From: Cyclobacteriaceae bacterium | GTDB taxonomy: Bacteria; Bacteroidota; Bacteroidia; Cytophagales; Cyclobacteriaceae | NCBI GenBank assembly: GCA_029858965.1 | Contig: JAOUDZ010000007.1 | Span: 1-64,000 of the forward strand | Length of the DNA stretch: 64,000 bases | Reading direction: 5' to 3' | Shown here: positions 7,999-17,590 of the stretch, piece after piece | Layout: the number at the start of each line of letters is the position of its first letter | Position numbering within the stretch: the stretch's first letter is position 1 | The notes under the pieces: model-generated | Told to the model about the DNA's origin: nothing | The model's database searches: none | The model's input: only the letters and a program-made list of their open reading frames with translations | Translations under genes and position numbers: made by a program

Positions 7999-9197
7999 AT
8001 CAACTTTTCAGCAACCACTAGAAACTTTTTGGATAATCCGGAAAAGCCAATTAGATATTTGTCTCCACCATCCTTTAGTCCTGTTTTCACTTTTAGTGCC
8101 TTTACCGTAAGCGGATAGTTTCTGGTTGTCAAATTGGCCCGGCCTTGCGGAAAGAATGCCTTTAGCGTTTTGAAATCAGGCTTAACATGTGCCACAATGT
8201 GGAATACGTTTCCTGGAAAATCCCTGAGCAATTCATGGGATGTATAAAGGTGGGTACTCGGATGCAGCTTAGCAACGTTGAATCTCTCACTCGTGACCTT
8301 GAACGCGCCGGCCTTTAAAATAGCGGCATTGGGTTCATATAGATAAGTAAGCGGTTCTGAGAATTTGGTTTCTGTTGCTCTTTCTTCTGAACGTTTGAAA
8401 ACCAGCGAAACAGTGCTGTTGTCTTTAAGAATATTTACGGCTTCAATACGGGGTTCATCAGCAAAGTTCCGTTCACACAAGAATAGAAGCTCCTTACACT
8501 CGTTTTGGACTGAAATCACAAAAATGCGTTTCACAAATTGCAGGTCGTCAAGTCCACGTTGGAGATCAAGCAGTGGGGATGCCTTGATAAGCAGTCGCTC
8601 GGACCTTTCAAAGATTTGTGGCAGCAAGTTCACCAGATCTGGTTCGCAATCTGAGAATGAGAATACCTTTCTATTTCCGGTAACCCTTCTTGATGGATCT
8701 ATGAAGACATAATCAAAAGACAGTTTAAACGAAGACAAGAAAGACTGAGCAGTTTCATTGTAATAGTTAATGTTGTCAACGCCAAGTTGCTGGTGGTTAT
8801 GCCTGGCGATCTCAAGAAGATAGGTATCGGGCTCAACAAAAAGCACCTCCTTGAAAGTCTTGCTGAAAAAAAAAGAATCAACACCAAATCCACCCGTTAG
8901 GTCAGCTAGTCTTGCAGCTGGGTTATCCACTCCTAGTGCAGATTTACTTTTGAACATGGCTGTTTGCTCAGAAGAACATTGTTCGAGGTTTAGGCCGTGT
9001 GGAAATACCAGGTTGTCAGCCTCATAAAATGTTGGAAGTTTATCTTTTGACTTTCTTCGGCCAATGATCTGCTCTGCAATCAAAGGCATGGTTACTCCAT
9101 GAAAGTTGCTACGCTTCAGGATAAGCTGGTTTGTGTCGTCAAGTTCATGCGCTCGAATGAATGCCTGAACATCCGCGGAAAGTAGATCTGCAAACAA
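7995..9197 (-). CDS. THUMP-like domain class I SAM-dependent methyltransferase
   Basis: The 400-residue protein matches the Bacteroidota THUMP-like family (PG_1098 type). A small helical N-terminal domain comes first. A Rossmann methyltransferase core follows, with the SAM motif LADLTGGFGVDSFFF near residue 96, acidic motif FVEPDTYLL, and the motif IV-like YVFIDPSRR near 168. A C-terminal THUMP-like region completes it. The THUMP-like module suggests an RNA substrate, but the target nucleotide is not known. The start is a TTG at 9197; residues ADLLSADVQAFI align with the usual family beginning, so the TTG is probably real. Confidence 0.85.
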   Translation of the reverse strand: MFADLLSADVQAFIRAHELDDTNQLILKRSNFHGVTMPLIAEQIIGRRKSKDKLPTFYEADNLVFPHGLNLEQCSSEQTAMFKSKSALGVDNPAARLADLTGGFGVDSFFFSKTFKEVLFVEPDTYLLEIARHNHQQLGVDNINYYNETAQSFLSSFKLSFDYVFIDPSRRVTGNRKVFSFSDCEPDLVNLLPQIFERSERLLIKASPLLDLQRGLDDLQFVKRIFVISVQNECKELLFLCERNFADEPRIEAVNILKDNSTVSLVFKRSEERATETKFSEPLTYLYEPNAAILKAGAFKVTSERFNVAKLHPSTHLYTSHELLRDFPGNVFHIVAHVKPDFKTLKAFFPQGRANLTTRNYPLTVKALKVKTGLKDGGDKYLIGFSGLSKKFLVVAEKLI

Positions 9198-9215
9198 AAC
9201 TTTTTAATAAAATAT

Positions 9216-9854
9216 TTATACGGTTCTATGCGATTTAAAGTAAATGTGGACATTTCTCACGTACACAAATATACCCATACCCTGTGCAGCCAACAGAACT
9301 GGGTCTACCTTGTAGAATGCATAAATCAATATAAGGACTGAACCAACAGTGCTTATAACCCAAAACCCCAATGGGAGAACGGAGGCATTATTTTTCTCAG
9401 AATAGTACCACTGGTAGATAAATCGAAAGTTTAGCATAAGTTGACCGATCGCTCCCAAAATCAATATGGGATGCGAAAAATCGGTCTGGGATAAAATGGC
9501 TACCATGTTGTGATTAGTGCCAAAAATTATCCAGCCAAACGCAAATGCGGGTAGGACAAAAAGCAAAACACGAAGGGCCACGTTAATTTTTCTCCATTCA
9601 TTTTTCAGCTGAAGATTTCGGATGTAGATGAAATAGGAAAGGGTCTGCCCAAGAATAATAACAAAGTCATCACGCAATACTCCATAAACCAGGAACAAAA
9701 AGGATGCAACTAAGCTAAGCTGCCAGAAAATAGTTGGTGAAACAACCTTACCTTGTCTCTCAGAATGAAACCACTGGACTATCAGGCGGGCTCCGAAAAG
9801 TGACTGTGCGAAAAAGCCAAGCCCATAAATCCAGTAATTTTGAATGAAATCCAT
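9216..9854 (-). CDS. Lipid A biosynthesis N-terminal (LAB_N) domain membrane protein
   Basis: The ATG at 9854 (MDFIQNYWIYGLGFFAQ) is chosen because the 37 residues before it in the track are not membrane-like. The resulting 212 residues contain about six hydrophobic segments arranged as two copies of a LAB_N unit. Each copy has the signature FxxRxIxQWxxSE (ARLIVQWFHSERQGK near 22 and FRFIYQWYYSEKN near 137), then a turn and two further helices. In other bacteria this unit is found at the N-terminus of lipid A-modifying glycosyltransferases. Here it stands alone as a duplicated unit, so a role in lipid A or polyprenyl-phosphate handling is only an inference. Confidence 0.82.
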   Translation of the reverse strand: MDFIQNYWIYGLGFFAQSLFGARLIVQWFHSERQGKVVSPTIFWQLSLVASFLFLVYGVLRDDFVIILGQTLSYFIYIRNLQLKNEWRKINVALRVLLFVLPAFAFGWIIFGTNHNMVAILSQTDFSHPILILGAIGQLMLNFRFIYQWYYSEKNNASVLPLGFWVISTVGSVLILIYAFYKVDPVLLAAQGMGIFVYVRNVHIYFKSHRTV

Positions 9855-10028
9855 TGGCCACAAATATGAAAAGTAATTATGAATTTGAAAGAATAGCGGA
9901 ATTAATTCCCGCGGGCTGCATACAAGCATTCTTTCAATGCAGGGTTTTTTAAAGTAGGCAGGCACACATGATTCGATGAACCGGCCATTGACTTATTTAT
10001 TTCACATGCTTTTATTACTGTACTAAGG

Positions 10029-11264
10029 ATGAATTGGGATTTGATAGTAATTGGAGGAGGAGCTGCCGGTTTCTTTGGGGCAATACAAACGGCATCACTA
10101 AACCCACACCTAAAAATTCTAATACTGGAGAAGTCTCCCAAACTGCTTTCCAAAGTAAGGATATCCGGAGGTGGTCGATGTAATGTTACGCACAATTGTT
10201 CAAATCCATTTGAACTGGCCCGGCACTACCCACGGGGTGCGAGATCATTGAAAGCACTCTTCAAATTATATGATACAAAGAATGTCACTACGTGGTTTGC
10301 ATCTAAGGGGGTGATGCTGAAGACAGAAAACGACGGCAGAATGTTTCCGGTTACAGACAATTCCCAGACAATCATCGATTGCTTTTTGCAGGAGGCCAAC
10401 CGACTGAATATAGAGATACAAGTAAACAGAGGTGTGACTAACATTGAGAAAATAAACAGGCAGTTTAGGATCAGTACACAAGCAGGAGAAACGTATGAAG
10501 CCAAGAAGATTTTAGTTGCTGCAGGTGGAAATAGCCACCAAAAAGCGTATGAGTGGATTGCAGAGTTAGGACATTCAATTGTAAAGCCAGTACCTTCTCT
10601 CTTTACATTTAATGACAAAGACAGAAAGTTCACGGATTTAATGGGTATTTCTGTCCCTCACGGTGAGGTCAAAATTACAGGGACAAAATTTGTGCAGCGA
10701 GGCCCCGTTTTGATAACCCATTGGGGATTGAGTGGCCCTGCCGTCATTAAGCTTTCTGCATGGGCTGCTGAGTATTTACACCAGGTTAACTATCATTTTG
10801 ATGTTATTGTAAGTTGGATTGGGGCTGCAAAGGAGGAGGAGTCCAGCGCTGCGTTACGCACATATAAAAAAGATAAGGCAAAACAGAAGATCATAAACAA
10901 TCCTGGTTTTTTTCTTCCCCAGAGATTGTGGCAAAGGTTATGCGAACTTTCGGGTATTGAAGAATCAAAAGTGTGGGGAGAGCTACCACAACGAAATCTT
11001 AACAGACTTCTGGAGTATCTGATAAGATGCCCTTTTCACATTAGTGGTAAAACCACTTTCAAGGAAGAGTTTGTGACGTGCGGTGGTGTTTCCTTAACAG
11101 AAATAGATTCTGAAACTATGGAAAGTAAACTTATCGAAGATCTATATTTCGCAGGCGAAGTGCTCAACATTGATGGCGAGACCGGAGGATTCAATTTTCA
11201 AGCAGCGTGGACAACTGCATATCTTGCTGCGAAATCAATTTCGATGTCGTTTTGTCAATGCTAA
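10029..11264 (+). CDS. HI0933-family FAD-dependent oxidoreductase (YhiN/BaiN-like)
   Basis: The 411 residues open with a dinucleotide-binding motif, LIVIGGGAAGFFGAIQ, and the family signature LLSKVRISGGGRCNVTHN. They end with the second FAD-contact motif, LYFAGEVLNIDGETGGFNFQ. The middle insert (about 190-340) is the variable substrate domain. HI0933 family flavoproteins bind FAD and probably reduce small molecules or RNA-associated substrates; the physiological substrate is generally unknown. It begins 175 bases from the divergent LAB_N gene and its 3' end faces the LD-carboxypeptidase gene. Confidence 0.9.
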   Translation: MNWDLIVIGGGAAGFFGAIQTASLNPHLKILILEKSPKLLSKVRISGGGRCNVTHNCSNPFELARHYPRGARSLKALFKLYDTKNVTTWFASKGVMLKTENDGRMFPVTDNSQTIIDCFLQEANRLNIEIQVNRGVTNIEKINRQFRISTQAGETYEAKKILVAAGGNSHQKAYEWIAELGHSIVKPVPSLFTFNDKDRKFTDLMGISVPHGEVKITGTKFVQRGPVLITHWGLSGPAVIKLSAWAAEYLHQVNYHFDVIVSWIGAAKEEESSAALRTYKKDKAKQKIINNPGFFLPQRLWQRLCELSGIEESKVWGELPQRNLNRLLEYLIRCPFHISGKTTFKEEFVTCGGVSLTEIDSETMESKLIEDLYFAGEVLNIDGETGGFNFQAAWTTAYLAAKSISMSFCQC

Positions 11265-11285
11265 CACCACAAGTTTCTTTAATTA

Positions 11286-12194
11286 TTAGCGCAGGATGGA
11301 TTCAAGGCTGCATCCTTTTGCCCCAACCGTTAGCGCCATGATCGAGCCATGCTTCCAGGCAAGATTTGGATTTTCATGACCTATTGGGAAGTTAAAAGCA
11401 ACGGGGTAATCAAACGTTTTCACTTTACTGAGAATTATTTCTTCAAGGGTCTCGCCAAAACCAGGCGTTGTGTCTTTAATGTCGGTCATGTGGCCTACCA
11501 CCAAGCCGGAAAGTTTGTCCAGTTTACCTGCACGTTTCAGTTGAGTGAACATGCGGTCTATTTTATAGAGTCGCTCATCTATTTCTTCTGCGATCAAAAT
11601 TGTTTCTGCCAGGTCAGGCTCACTCAAAGTGGCCAGTGAGTCTACTATCAGCGAAAGGTTTCCACCAACAACTCTGCCTGTTGACTTGCCCTGAATATTG
11701 TTAGAATTTGGTTCAGCACGGATAACGTTTTCCTCGCCCAACAAAATCCGCTTTAAGCTTTCTACGGAGCCGTGGGATGCTGGTAGTTCGAAAAGCACTG
11801 GCATAGTAGCGTGGATGCTTTCAACGCCTAATTGGAAAAGTTTAAGATGAAGGGCAGTAATGTCACTGAAACCCACGATCCATTTCGGGTTTTGCATAAA
11901 GTCAGAAAAAACCAACTGATCCAAAATTCGTGTTGTTCCGTATCCGCCACGCGCACAAATAATCGCCTTAATATTCTTGTCATCGAGCATGGACTGAAAA
12001 TCCTGTTTTCGGTGATCATCTGATGCAGCAAGGTAGTGATGCTCGTCGCCAAAGAGGTGAGGTGCCAGTACAACATTAATTCCCCAGGATATGAATTGCC
12101 GTTCGGCGGCGCGAACATCTTGCGGATATACCTTTCTGCCTGTTGCTACAATGCCAACAGTATCTCCAGTTTGCAGCGAATTTGGTTTAATCAT
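11286..12194 (-). CDS. LD-carboxypeptidase (peptidase S66 family)
   Basis: Started at the ATG at 12194 (MIKPNSLQTGDTVGIVATG), the protein has 302 residues, normal for S66. It carries CARGGYGTTRILD near residue 82 and the nucleophile elbow GFSDITALH near 108, with the serine as expected nucleophile. The acidic residue region is LIAEEIDERLYKIDRMF and the C-terminal histidine is in FPIGHENPN. These enzymes cut the L,D-bond of murein tetrapeptides during cell-wall recycling in the cytoplasm. I see no signal peptide, which fits. A MccF-like immunity role is an alternative within the same family, but there is no microcin context here. Confidence 0.9.
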   Translation of the reverse strand: MIKPNSLQTGDTVGIVATGRKVYPQDVRAAERQFISWGINVVLAPHLFGDEHHYLAASDDHRKQDFQSMLDDKNIKAIICARGGYGTTRILDQLVFSDFMQNPKWIVGFSDITALHLKLFQLGVESIHATMPVLFELPASHGSVESLKRILLGEENVIRAEPNSNNIQGKSTGRVVGGNLSLIVDSLATLSEPDLAETILIAEEIDERLYKIDRMFTQLKRAGKLDKLSGLVVGHMTDIKDTTPGFGETLEEIILSKVKTFDYPVAFNFPIGHENPNLAWKHGSIMALTVGAKGCSLESILR

Positions 12195-12229
12195 ATCCAA
12201 AATTAGGGTTACCCGATCAGACAAGAAAT

Positions 12230-12268
12230 CTGCAAAAAGAAAAACCCTTCTGAAACACAGAAGGGTTT
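12230..12268 (-). terminator. Rho-independent terminator after ompH gene cluster
   Basis: On the minus strand, AAACCCTTCTG and CAGAAGGGTTT form an 11-base-pair stem with a 5-base loop, followed by TTTTTCTTTTT-like sequence. It lies about 23 bases after the stop of the last ompH gene and before the start of the LD-carboxypeptidase gene. It therefore closes the long envelope series. Confidence 0.85.
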
Positions 12269-12290
12269 AAATATTTCCTTAAGAAAATTC

Positions 12291-12842
12291 TTATTTCGCT
12301 TCTGTCGTTGGTGTAATCGGCTTAGGCGTGACACCTAACTTTTTCAATACAAGATCAGAAATATCCATTTTCTCATCTCCATATAAAATGACATCAAGTC
12401 CACCAATTTGTTGGTTGAGTATGAAGGAAAACCCATTTTCCTTTGCAACTTCTTCAATTCCCTTCCCGACCTTTTTGTATACCGGATCCATGAGCTGGGT
12501 TTGTTTAGCCTGTATTGTAGTTTGGGCATCCTGCTGCAGTTTTTCAATATTTTGCTGCATTTGCTGAAGCTCACGTTCTGTATTTTGGCGGACTGCGTCC
12601 AACATAGTGTTCAGGTTAGCCTGGTAGTCCGCGAGCTTCTTTTGAAAATCCGCATATTTGGTGTCAATTTGATTCTTGAGTTGCGTCTGGGTAGATTTTA
12701 GTTCTGTATCTATTTGCTTGGCTTCAGGGAGCTGGCTAAAAATGTAGTCAACATCTGCATAGCCAATCTTTGTTGATGCAGTTTGTGCATGGGATAAAAG
12801 GGTTCCAAATCCCAACGCCAAAAGTAAAACGAGTTTTCTCAT
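12291..12842 (-). CDS. OmpH/Skp family periplasmic chaperone (second copy)
   Basis: The product has 183 residues when started at the ATG at 12842; a GTG directly before it gives the track length. A signal peptide (MRKLVLLLALGFGTLLSHA) precedes the Skp core IGYADVDYIFSQLPEAK. A long coiled-coil hairpin rich in Q and K spans about 45-125. The conserved closing segment is YKKVGKGIEEVAKENGFSFIL. Skp holds unfolded outer-membrane proteins in the periplasm on the way to BamA. It is the last gene of the bamA series, 14 bases after another ompH, and ends in a strong terminator. Confidence 0.92.
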   Translation of the reverse strand: MRKLVLLLALGFGTLLSHAQTASTKIGYADVDYIFSQLPEAKQIDTELKSTQTQLKNQIDTKYADFQKKLADYQANLNTMLDAVRQNTERELQQMQQNIEKLQQDAQTTIQAKQTQLMDPVYKKVGKGIEEVAKENGFSFILNQQIGGLDVILYGDEKMDISDLVLKKLGVTPKPITPTTEAK

Positions 12843-12856
12843 CACAATAATTCAAT

Positions 12857-13393
12857 TTAGTTTTTTATTTTATCATTAGGGTCACCGAAACCCAGTTGGT
12901 CTAACACAAAATCAGTATAATCGTATCTGGGGTCTGTGTAAATCATCACCAATTCTCCAGCCTTATCGAACATAATTGCCAAGTTATTCTCTTTACATAC
13001 TTTGTCCACGGCATCCCAAACTTTATCCTGGATTGGCTTTATCAGTTCTTGTTTCTTTAGAAAAAACAGTCCGCCAAACCCAAAAATCTTTTTCTGATAT
13101 TCTTTTAATTCTGTTTCCTTCTTTTGAATTGCCTCACTTCGCTCTTTCTTCATTTCCTCTGTAAGCAGCACCAGTTCTGCCTGTAGGGAGCTATACATAC
13201 CATCAATTTTCTTCTTATTCTCTTGTATTTCCTTCTCCCAGGCTTCAGAAAGCTGATTTATCTCGTCCTGTGCCTTACTATATTCAGGCATCTTATTTAG
13301 TATAAAGTCAGTATCTATGTACCCGAACCGCTGAGCATAGACAAAATTCAGGCCGAAAATGAGAAAAAATATTGTAATAATACAAGGACGCAT
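12857..13393 (-). CDS. OmpH/Skp family periplasmic chaperone (first copy)
   Basis: The 178-residue protein has a signal peptide (MRPCIITIFFLIFGLNFVYA) and the Skp opening RFGYIDTDFILNKMPEYSKA. A charged coiled-coil arm (KEIQENKKKIDG through KKETELKEYQKK) follows, then the family end segment DKVCKENNLAIMFDKA. The arm is richer in lysine and glutamate than that of its neighbour, so the two copies may prefer different clients. It starts 2 bases after the bamA stop, a clear operon arrangement typical of Bacteroidota. Confidence 0.92.
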   Translation of the reverse strand: MRPCIITIFFLIFGLNFVYAQRFGYIDTDFILNKMPEYSKAQDEINQLSEAWEKEIQENKKKIDGMYSSLQAELVLLTEEMKKERSEAIQKKETELKEYQKKIFGFGGLFFLKKQELIKPIQDKVWDAVDKVCKENNLAIMFDKAGELVMIYTDPRYDYTDFVLDQLGFGDPNDKIKN

Positions 13394-13395
13394 AC

Positions 13396-16080
13396 TTATC
13401 TGATTTGCTGACCTATGGTAAAGTGGAATTGGGAGCCGCTAACATCCCTATTACTACCAAGGGGAACCCTATCAAATCCATAGGCCCAGTTCAAGCCAAT
13501 CAGGCCGAATGCAGGCATAAATATCCGGGCTCCGACGCCGGCAGATTTGTACATCTTAAACGGATTAAAGTCCGCGTAAGTACCCCAATTGTTGCCTGCT
13601 TCCGTAAAAATGAGGCCATAAATGGTGGCCGCACTGCCCGTTGTTACCGGGTATCTTAATTCGAGCCCAAGTTTCTCGTATGCTACTCCGCCTTGCTGCG
13701 ACTGGCTGTTCCCGGCAACATACTTTGGCGGTGTTATCTGGTTATCCTGATAACCACGAAGTCCGATGATTTCTTTTCCAAGTACAAAGGAGTTAAAACC
13801 GCCAGCCAAGCCACTGCCGCCTAGAACAAAACGCTCGAACGGTCCAATTCCGGTTTTCTCAAAGTTATATGCGCCGATAAATCCAAAGTGCACTTTGGCT
13901 TCCAATACGAGCTTCTTCTTGTTGTCTAAAGGAAGATAATACTTTGCATCAAACATCCACTTGTGGTATTCCTGCCATTTATTTTTCTGCTCCGCGGTCG
14001 CCGTTTCATAATCGAGATTATTGAAGGATGAGTAGGGAGGTGTTAAGGCAATACTCAATGATATCGTTGAACCCTGAGACGGATACATCTGATTGTCGAC
14101 GCTGTTTCGGGAAATCGTCGTATTGAATGTTATGGCATTTGAAGAGCAGTTTGAGCATCCTAATCCATAGTCAATATTCCGCAGGGAGTAAACAGCATAA
14201 CCAAGCGAATTGGTCAGCGAAAAATAATTATCCGGCCATTCCAACATTCTGCCAAGACCAATTGAGATATTGTCTGCTTTCAACATGGAATTTAAGTCGT
14301 TGTAGCTGGTTGCACCGGCGCCAGGATATCGTGAAAGTGATCGGACGTAACTAACGCTAAATGAATGTGGCTTGCGACCTCCCATCCAAGGCTCTGTGAA
14401 AGAAAAACTGTAACTCTGAAAAGAACGCCCGTTGGCCTGCATTCTTAAAGACAGCCTTTGCCCGTCACCTACCGGTAACGGTCGCCAGTTTTTCAAATGG
14501 GGGATGTTTCGTAAGGAGAAGTTATTAAATGTCAATCCCAATGTTCCGACAAAACCGTAATAGCCTCCCCAGCCGCCTGATAGTTCAACCTGATCATTGG
14601 ATTGCTCCTCTACCTGCCATTCTATATCAACTGTGCCATTGGCCTGATTGGGCACTAAATTCTGACCAATCTTATCCGGTGCAAAGTATCCTAATTGACC
14701 TAATCTTTGCTGTGTCCTGATGATATCTGAGCGCCTGAATTTCTGGCCTGGGACAGTGCTCAATTCTCGTCGAATAACATGATCACTTGTGCGATCATTG
14801 CCTGAAATGGTGACCTCATTGATAGTGGCTTGCTCTCCTTCGAAAATACGCATTTCAACGTCAATAGAATCTCCAGAAACGGCAACTTCAACAGGGTTAA
14901 CACGGAAAAACAAATACCCATCATCCATGTAGAGACCGCTAATATCTATGCCTTTCGGATTGAACTGAAGCTTTTTATCAATCAGTTCCTTGTTGTAAAC
15001 GTCACCCTTGCTGATGGCCAGTACAGCACTGAGTTGTTTATCTGTATATATGTAATTACCGGTCCATATGATATCGCGGAAATAATATTTTGGACCTTCG
15101 CTAATGGCGAAATCAATATTTATGGAATTGTCATTATATGCATAGATTGTATCCGTAAGGATTTCGGCATCACGGTACCCCTGGGTGTTATAGAATGCGA
15201 TTACTTTCTTTTTGTCATCCTCATAGTCGGTTTTAATAAACTTCGAACCGGCGAAGATATTCAACTTGATGTTATCATAAAGAAACTCTTTTAGCTCTGT
15301 AGGGCTCACTTTGTAGCTGGAGGTAAAAAACTCTTTGGGTTTTATGGCCAGGATTTCTGAAATAAAAGTACGGTGAATTGAAAAACGCGGACGCTCGTGC
15401 GTTTTTTTCATTTTCTTTTTGAGCTTACTATCGGCTATACTTTTGTTGTCTTCAAAGGATATCTTGTTGATTTTAACTTTCGATTTTGTATCAACCGTTA
15501 TTCTGAGTTTTATGCCGTCCCGGTTTAATGTATCTTCTTGTTGAAGAATTTTTACCGATGTATTTAAGAACCCTTTTTTTACAAAATATTTTTTGACGGC
15601 TAACTCCGTATTTCGCACCATGGCATCGTTCACAATCTTCCCACGGATAAGTTTGAGCTCATCTTTCAATCCACTTTCCTGTGACTTAGAAATGCCAGCG
15701 AAATAGAATCCGGTTAACCGTGGTCTCTCGGCGAGTACGATGTTGAGGTAAACGTTTTGTTCTTCAATTCTATCCACCTTAATAGAGACATCTCCCACAA
15801 GCCCATGCTTCCATAGGCTTCGGATAGCGTTGGAGATAGCATCTCCCGGAATCTTGATTTTGTCGCCAACCTTCAAACCAGTTAACGACACCATCGCATT
15901 TTTGTCTAGTATGTTTAATCCAGTGACCTCAATTCCGCCAATGGTATACTCAGCCGGATTAGTATAATTCAGATTATTCTCGGAAAGGACAGTTGCTCGC
16001 TCCGCACGACTTCTTCTAAACTGAGCCCAGCTTTGCGCAGTAACGGTTAAAAGCAAAATCAATAATAAAATTCTCTTCAT
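13396..16080 (-). CDS. bamA: Outer membrane protein assembly factor BamA
   Basis: The 894-residue Omp85 protein is preceded by a signal peptide (MKRILLLILLLTVTAQSWA). A periplasmic region of about 430 residues made of POTRA repeats follows; the first begins EYTIGGIEVTGLNILDKNAM and the last ATINEVTISGNDRTSDHVIRREL. The C-terminal barrel contains VELSGGWGGYYGFVGTLGLTFNN, a family-type GLRGYQDN loop and the final FHFTIGQQIR strand. BamA inserts beta-barrel proteins into the outer membrane. Its start overlaps the end of uppS by ATGA, and two ompH chaperone genes follow directly, so substrate delivery and insertion are encoded together. Confidence 0.96.
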   Translation of the reverse strand: MKRILLLILLLTVTAQSWAQFRRSRAERATVLSENNLNYTNPAEYTIGGIEVTGLNILDKNAMVSLTGLKVGDKIKIPGDAISNAIRSLWKHGLVGDVSIKVDRIEEQNVYLNIVLAERPRLTGFYFAGISKSQESGLKDELKLIRGKIVNDAMVRNTELAVKKYFVKKGFLNTSVKILQQEDTLNRDGIKLRITVDTKSKVKINKISFEDNKSIADSKLKKKMKKTHERPRFSIHRTFISEILAIKPKEFFTSSYKVSPTELKEFLYDNIKLNIFAGSKFIKTDYEDDKKKVIAFYNTQGYRDAEILTDTIYAYNDNSINIDFAISEGPKYYFRDIIWTGNYIYTDKQLSAVLAISKGDVYNKELIDKKLQFNPKGIDISGLYMDDGYLFFRVNPVEVAVSGDSIDVEMRIFEGEQATINEVTISGNDRTSDHVIRRELSTVPGQKFRRSDIIRTQQRLGQLGYFAPDKIGQNLVPNQANGTVDIEWQVEEQSNDQVELSGGWGGYYGFVGTLGLTFNNFSLRNIPHLKNWRPLPVGDGQRLSLRMQANGRSFQSYSFSFTEPWMGGRKPHSFSVSYVRSLSRYPGAGATSYNDLNSMLKADNISIGLGRMLEWPDNYFSLTNSLGYAVYSLRNIDYGLGCSNCSSNAITFNTTISRNSVDNQMYPSQGSTISLSIALTPPYSSFNNLDYETATAEQKNKWQEYHKWMFDAKYYLPLDNKKKLVLEAKVHFGFIGAYNFEKTGIGPFERFVLGGSGLAGGFNSFVLGKEIIGLRGYQDNQITPPKYVAGNSQSQQGGVAYEKLGLELRYPVTTGSAATIYGLIFTEAGNNWGTYADFNPFKMYKSAGVGARIFMPAFGLIGLNWAYGFDRVPLGSNRDVSGSQFHFTIGQQIR

Positions 16081-16832
16081 GAACTTACCGGATTCAATTG
16101 TTCGCTTGTTTTTCCGAATCTTCGCTCTCGCTGCTGGTAGGACCAGATGGCTTCATACAGGTGCTCTTTTCGAAAGTCTGGCCAAAGTGTGGGTGTGATA
16201 TACAGCTCTGTATAAGCTATTTGCCAAAGCAGGAAATTACTGATGCGCATTTCGCCACTGGTGCGGATGAGCAGCTCCGGATCTGGGATGCCAGAAGTCT
16301 GCAAATAGTTTTCAAAAAGGCTCTCATCTATGTCCTCAGGCTTAATATTTCCTTTCTTTACCTCAATCGCCAGCGATTTAACAGCGTTAAGTATTTCCCA
16401 TCTGCCGCTATAACTGAGAGCCAGGACTACTGTAAGACCAGTATTATTTTTGGTTTGTTCCACGGCCCACTCCAAATTTTCCTGACAATCGCCGGGTAAA
16501 TGAGAAGTTTCTCCGATGGTAATCAGTCTTACCTGGTTCTCTGTAAGCCTGTGTATCTCTTGTTTCAAGGTATTTACCAGCAATTCCATTAATCCGTCAA
16601 TTTCAGCTTTCGGACGGCTCCAGTTTTCAGTTGAAAATGCATAAAGGGTCAAATACTTGATGCCTAGTTCCCCAGCACCTTCTGTAACCGCGCGAACTGC
16701 TTCCACCGAGTTGCGATGGCCAAAAATGCGCAAAGCACCCTTTTTCTTTGCCCAGCGCCCATTGCCATCCATAATCACCGCAATGTGCTGAGGCAGATTG
16801 TTTAAATCGATATGTTCCTTGTATGATGCCAC
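16077..16832 (-). CDS. uppS: Isoprenyl transferase (undecaprenyl diphosphate synthase)
   Basis: The 251 residues carry every cis-prenyltransferase landmark: HIAVIMDGNGRWAKKKG with the catalytic aspartate near 22, GHRNSVEAVR, LYAFSTENWSRP, and the C-terminal RTSGEMRISNFLLWQ. It makes the C55 lipid carrier used for peptidoglycan and O-antigen building blocks. The start is GTG at 16832 (MASYKEHIDL), with no ATG in frame upstream. Its last bases overlap bamA (ATGA), so lipid-carrier synthesis and outer-membrane assembly are translationally linked. Confidence 0.96.
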   Translation of the reverse strand: MASYKEHIDLNNLPQHIAVIMDGNGRWAKKKGALRIFGHRNSVEAVRAVTEGAGELGIKYLTLYAFSTENWSRPKAEIDGLMELLVNTLKQEIHRLTENQVRLITIGETSHLPGDCQENLEWAVEQTKNNTGLTVVLALSYSGRWEILNAVKSLAIEVKKGNIKPEDIDESLFENYLQTSGIPDPELLIRTSGEMRISNFLLWQIAYTELYITPTLWPDFRKEHLYEAIWSYQQRERRFGKTSEQLNPVSS

Positions 16833-16900
16833 AAAGTTCCAAAATTAGTAAAAGATATTGGTTATTGGTGGTTGTCCAGGATGCGAACTAATGGAGGTAA

Positions 16901-17590
16901 TTACTTATATGGATTGGTGGGGCAGGGAATGGTATAAAAGGTTCGCGTAACGCTCAGACCAATGAAATAGTAGCTGTCGTTATCATTGGGATTGCCATAT
17001 TGATAATTTTTATTAACCGGATCTCCTGCCGATATATTATCTAGATAATCAAAAAAGGTCTTGCGGGCGCCAAATTCAAGCGCAAAATACCATTTTGGAT
17101 TGTAAACATATTTAAATCCTAAACCGAAAGGAATAGATACCTGTACATTGCTATACTCCGCATTTTTTTGAACATCCCCCGAAATTCCAAACAGACCAAT
17201 GCCACCAAAAAGATAGGGCGTGAACCGCACAAACCTTTTGGTTTCTCTCCAGTTCAAAAAGTGGTACTCCATTGCCAACGATGCCTCAATCAAAAATAGA
17301 TCAAAGGAGGCATTTCGCAGGGTTGAAAATGCATCAAAGGGTTTTTCGCTTGCCCCAATTTTTCCAGCTGTAATCGCTGTGCGCAGGCTTACGACTTTAC
17401 TGAGGTTGGATCGGTAAAAAAACGTTGCTGCAGGTTTTGAATACTTGAAATTATACGTTCGGACGAGATCCCCGGTATAGTTAAATGTTCCAATACCGAA
17501 ACCAACTTCGGAACGCTGCGCCAATCCGAAGCTACAGGAGCACAACAGTAACATCGAGGAGATTGTGAATTTCTTATGGATAGTACCCAT
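16901..17590 (-). CDS. DUF6089-family outer-membrane beta-barrel protein (short paralogue)
   Basis: The protein has 229 residues, with a signal peptide cut near FGLAQ and then EVGFGIGTFNYTGDL, a pattern typical of DUF6089 proteins. Alternating hydrophobic and aromatic strands continue (RFTPYLFGGIGLFG, IPFGLGFKYVYNPKWYFALE). TFFDYLDNISAG near residue 175 is the family marker loop. It is probably an eight-stranded barrel in the outer membrane. Its ATG overlaps the stop of the upstream paralogue by one base (TAATG). The function is not known; the place beside uppS and bamA suggests an envelope role. Confidence 0.83.
   Translation of the reverse strand: MGTIHKKFTISSMLLLCSCSFGLAQRSEVGFGIGTFNYTGDLVRTYNFKYSKPAATFFYRSNLSKVVSLRTAITAGKIGASEKPFDAFSTLRNASFDLFLIEASLAMEYHFLNWRETKRFVRFTPYLFGGIGLFGISGDVQKNAEYSNVQVSIPFGLGFKYVYNPKWYFALEFGARKTFFDYLDNISAGDPVNKNYQYGNPNDNDSYYFIGLSVTRTFYTIPCPTNPYK

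Noticed and set aside
11286-12194. S66 peptidase as microcin C immunity (MccF)
   Set aside because: No microcin or adenylation genes are near, and the motifs fit LD-carboxypeptidase equally well.
12198-12205. TAATTTTG on the minus strand before the LD-carboxypeptidase gene
   Set aside because: It lies only 4 bases before the start codon and has no -33 partner at the right distance.
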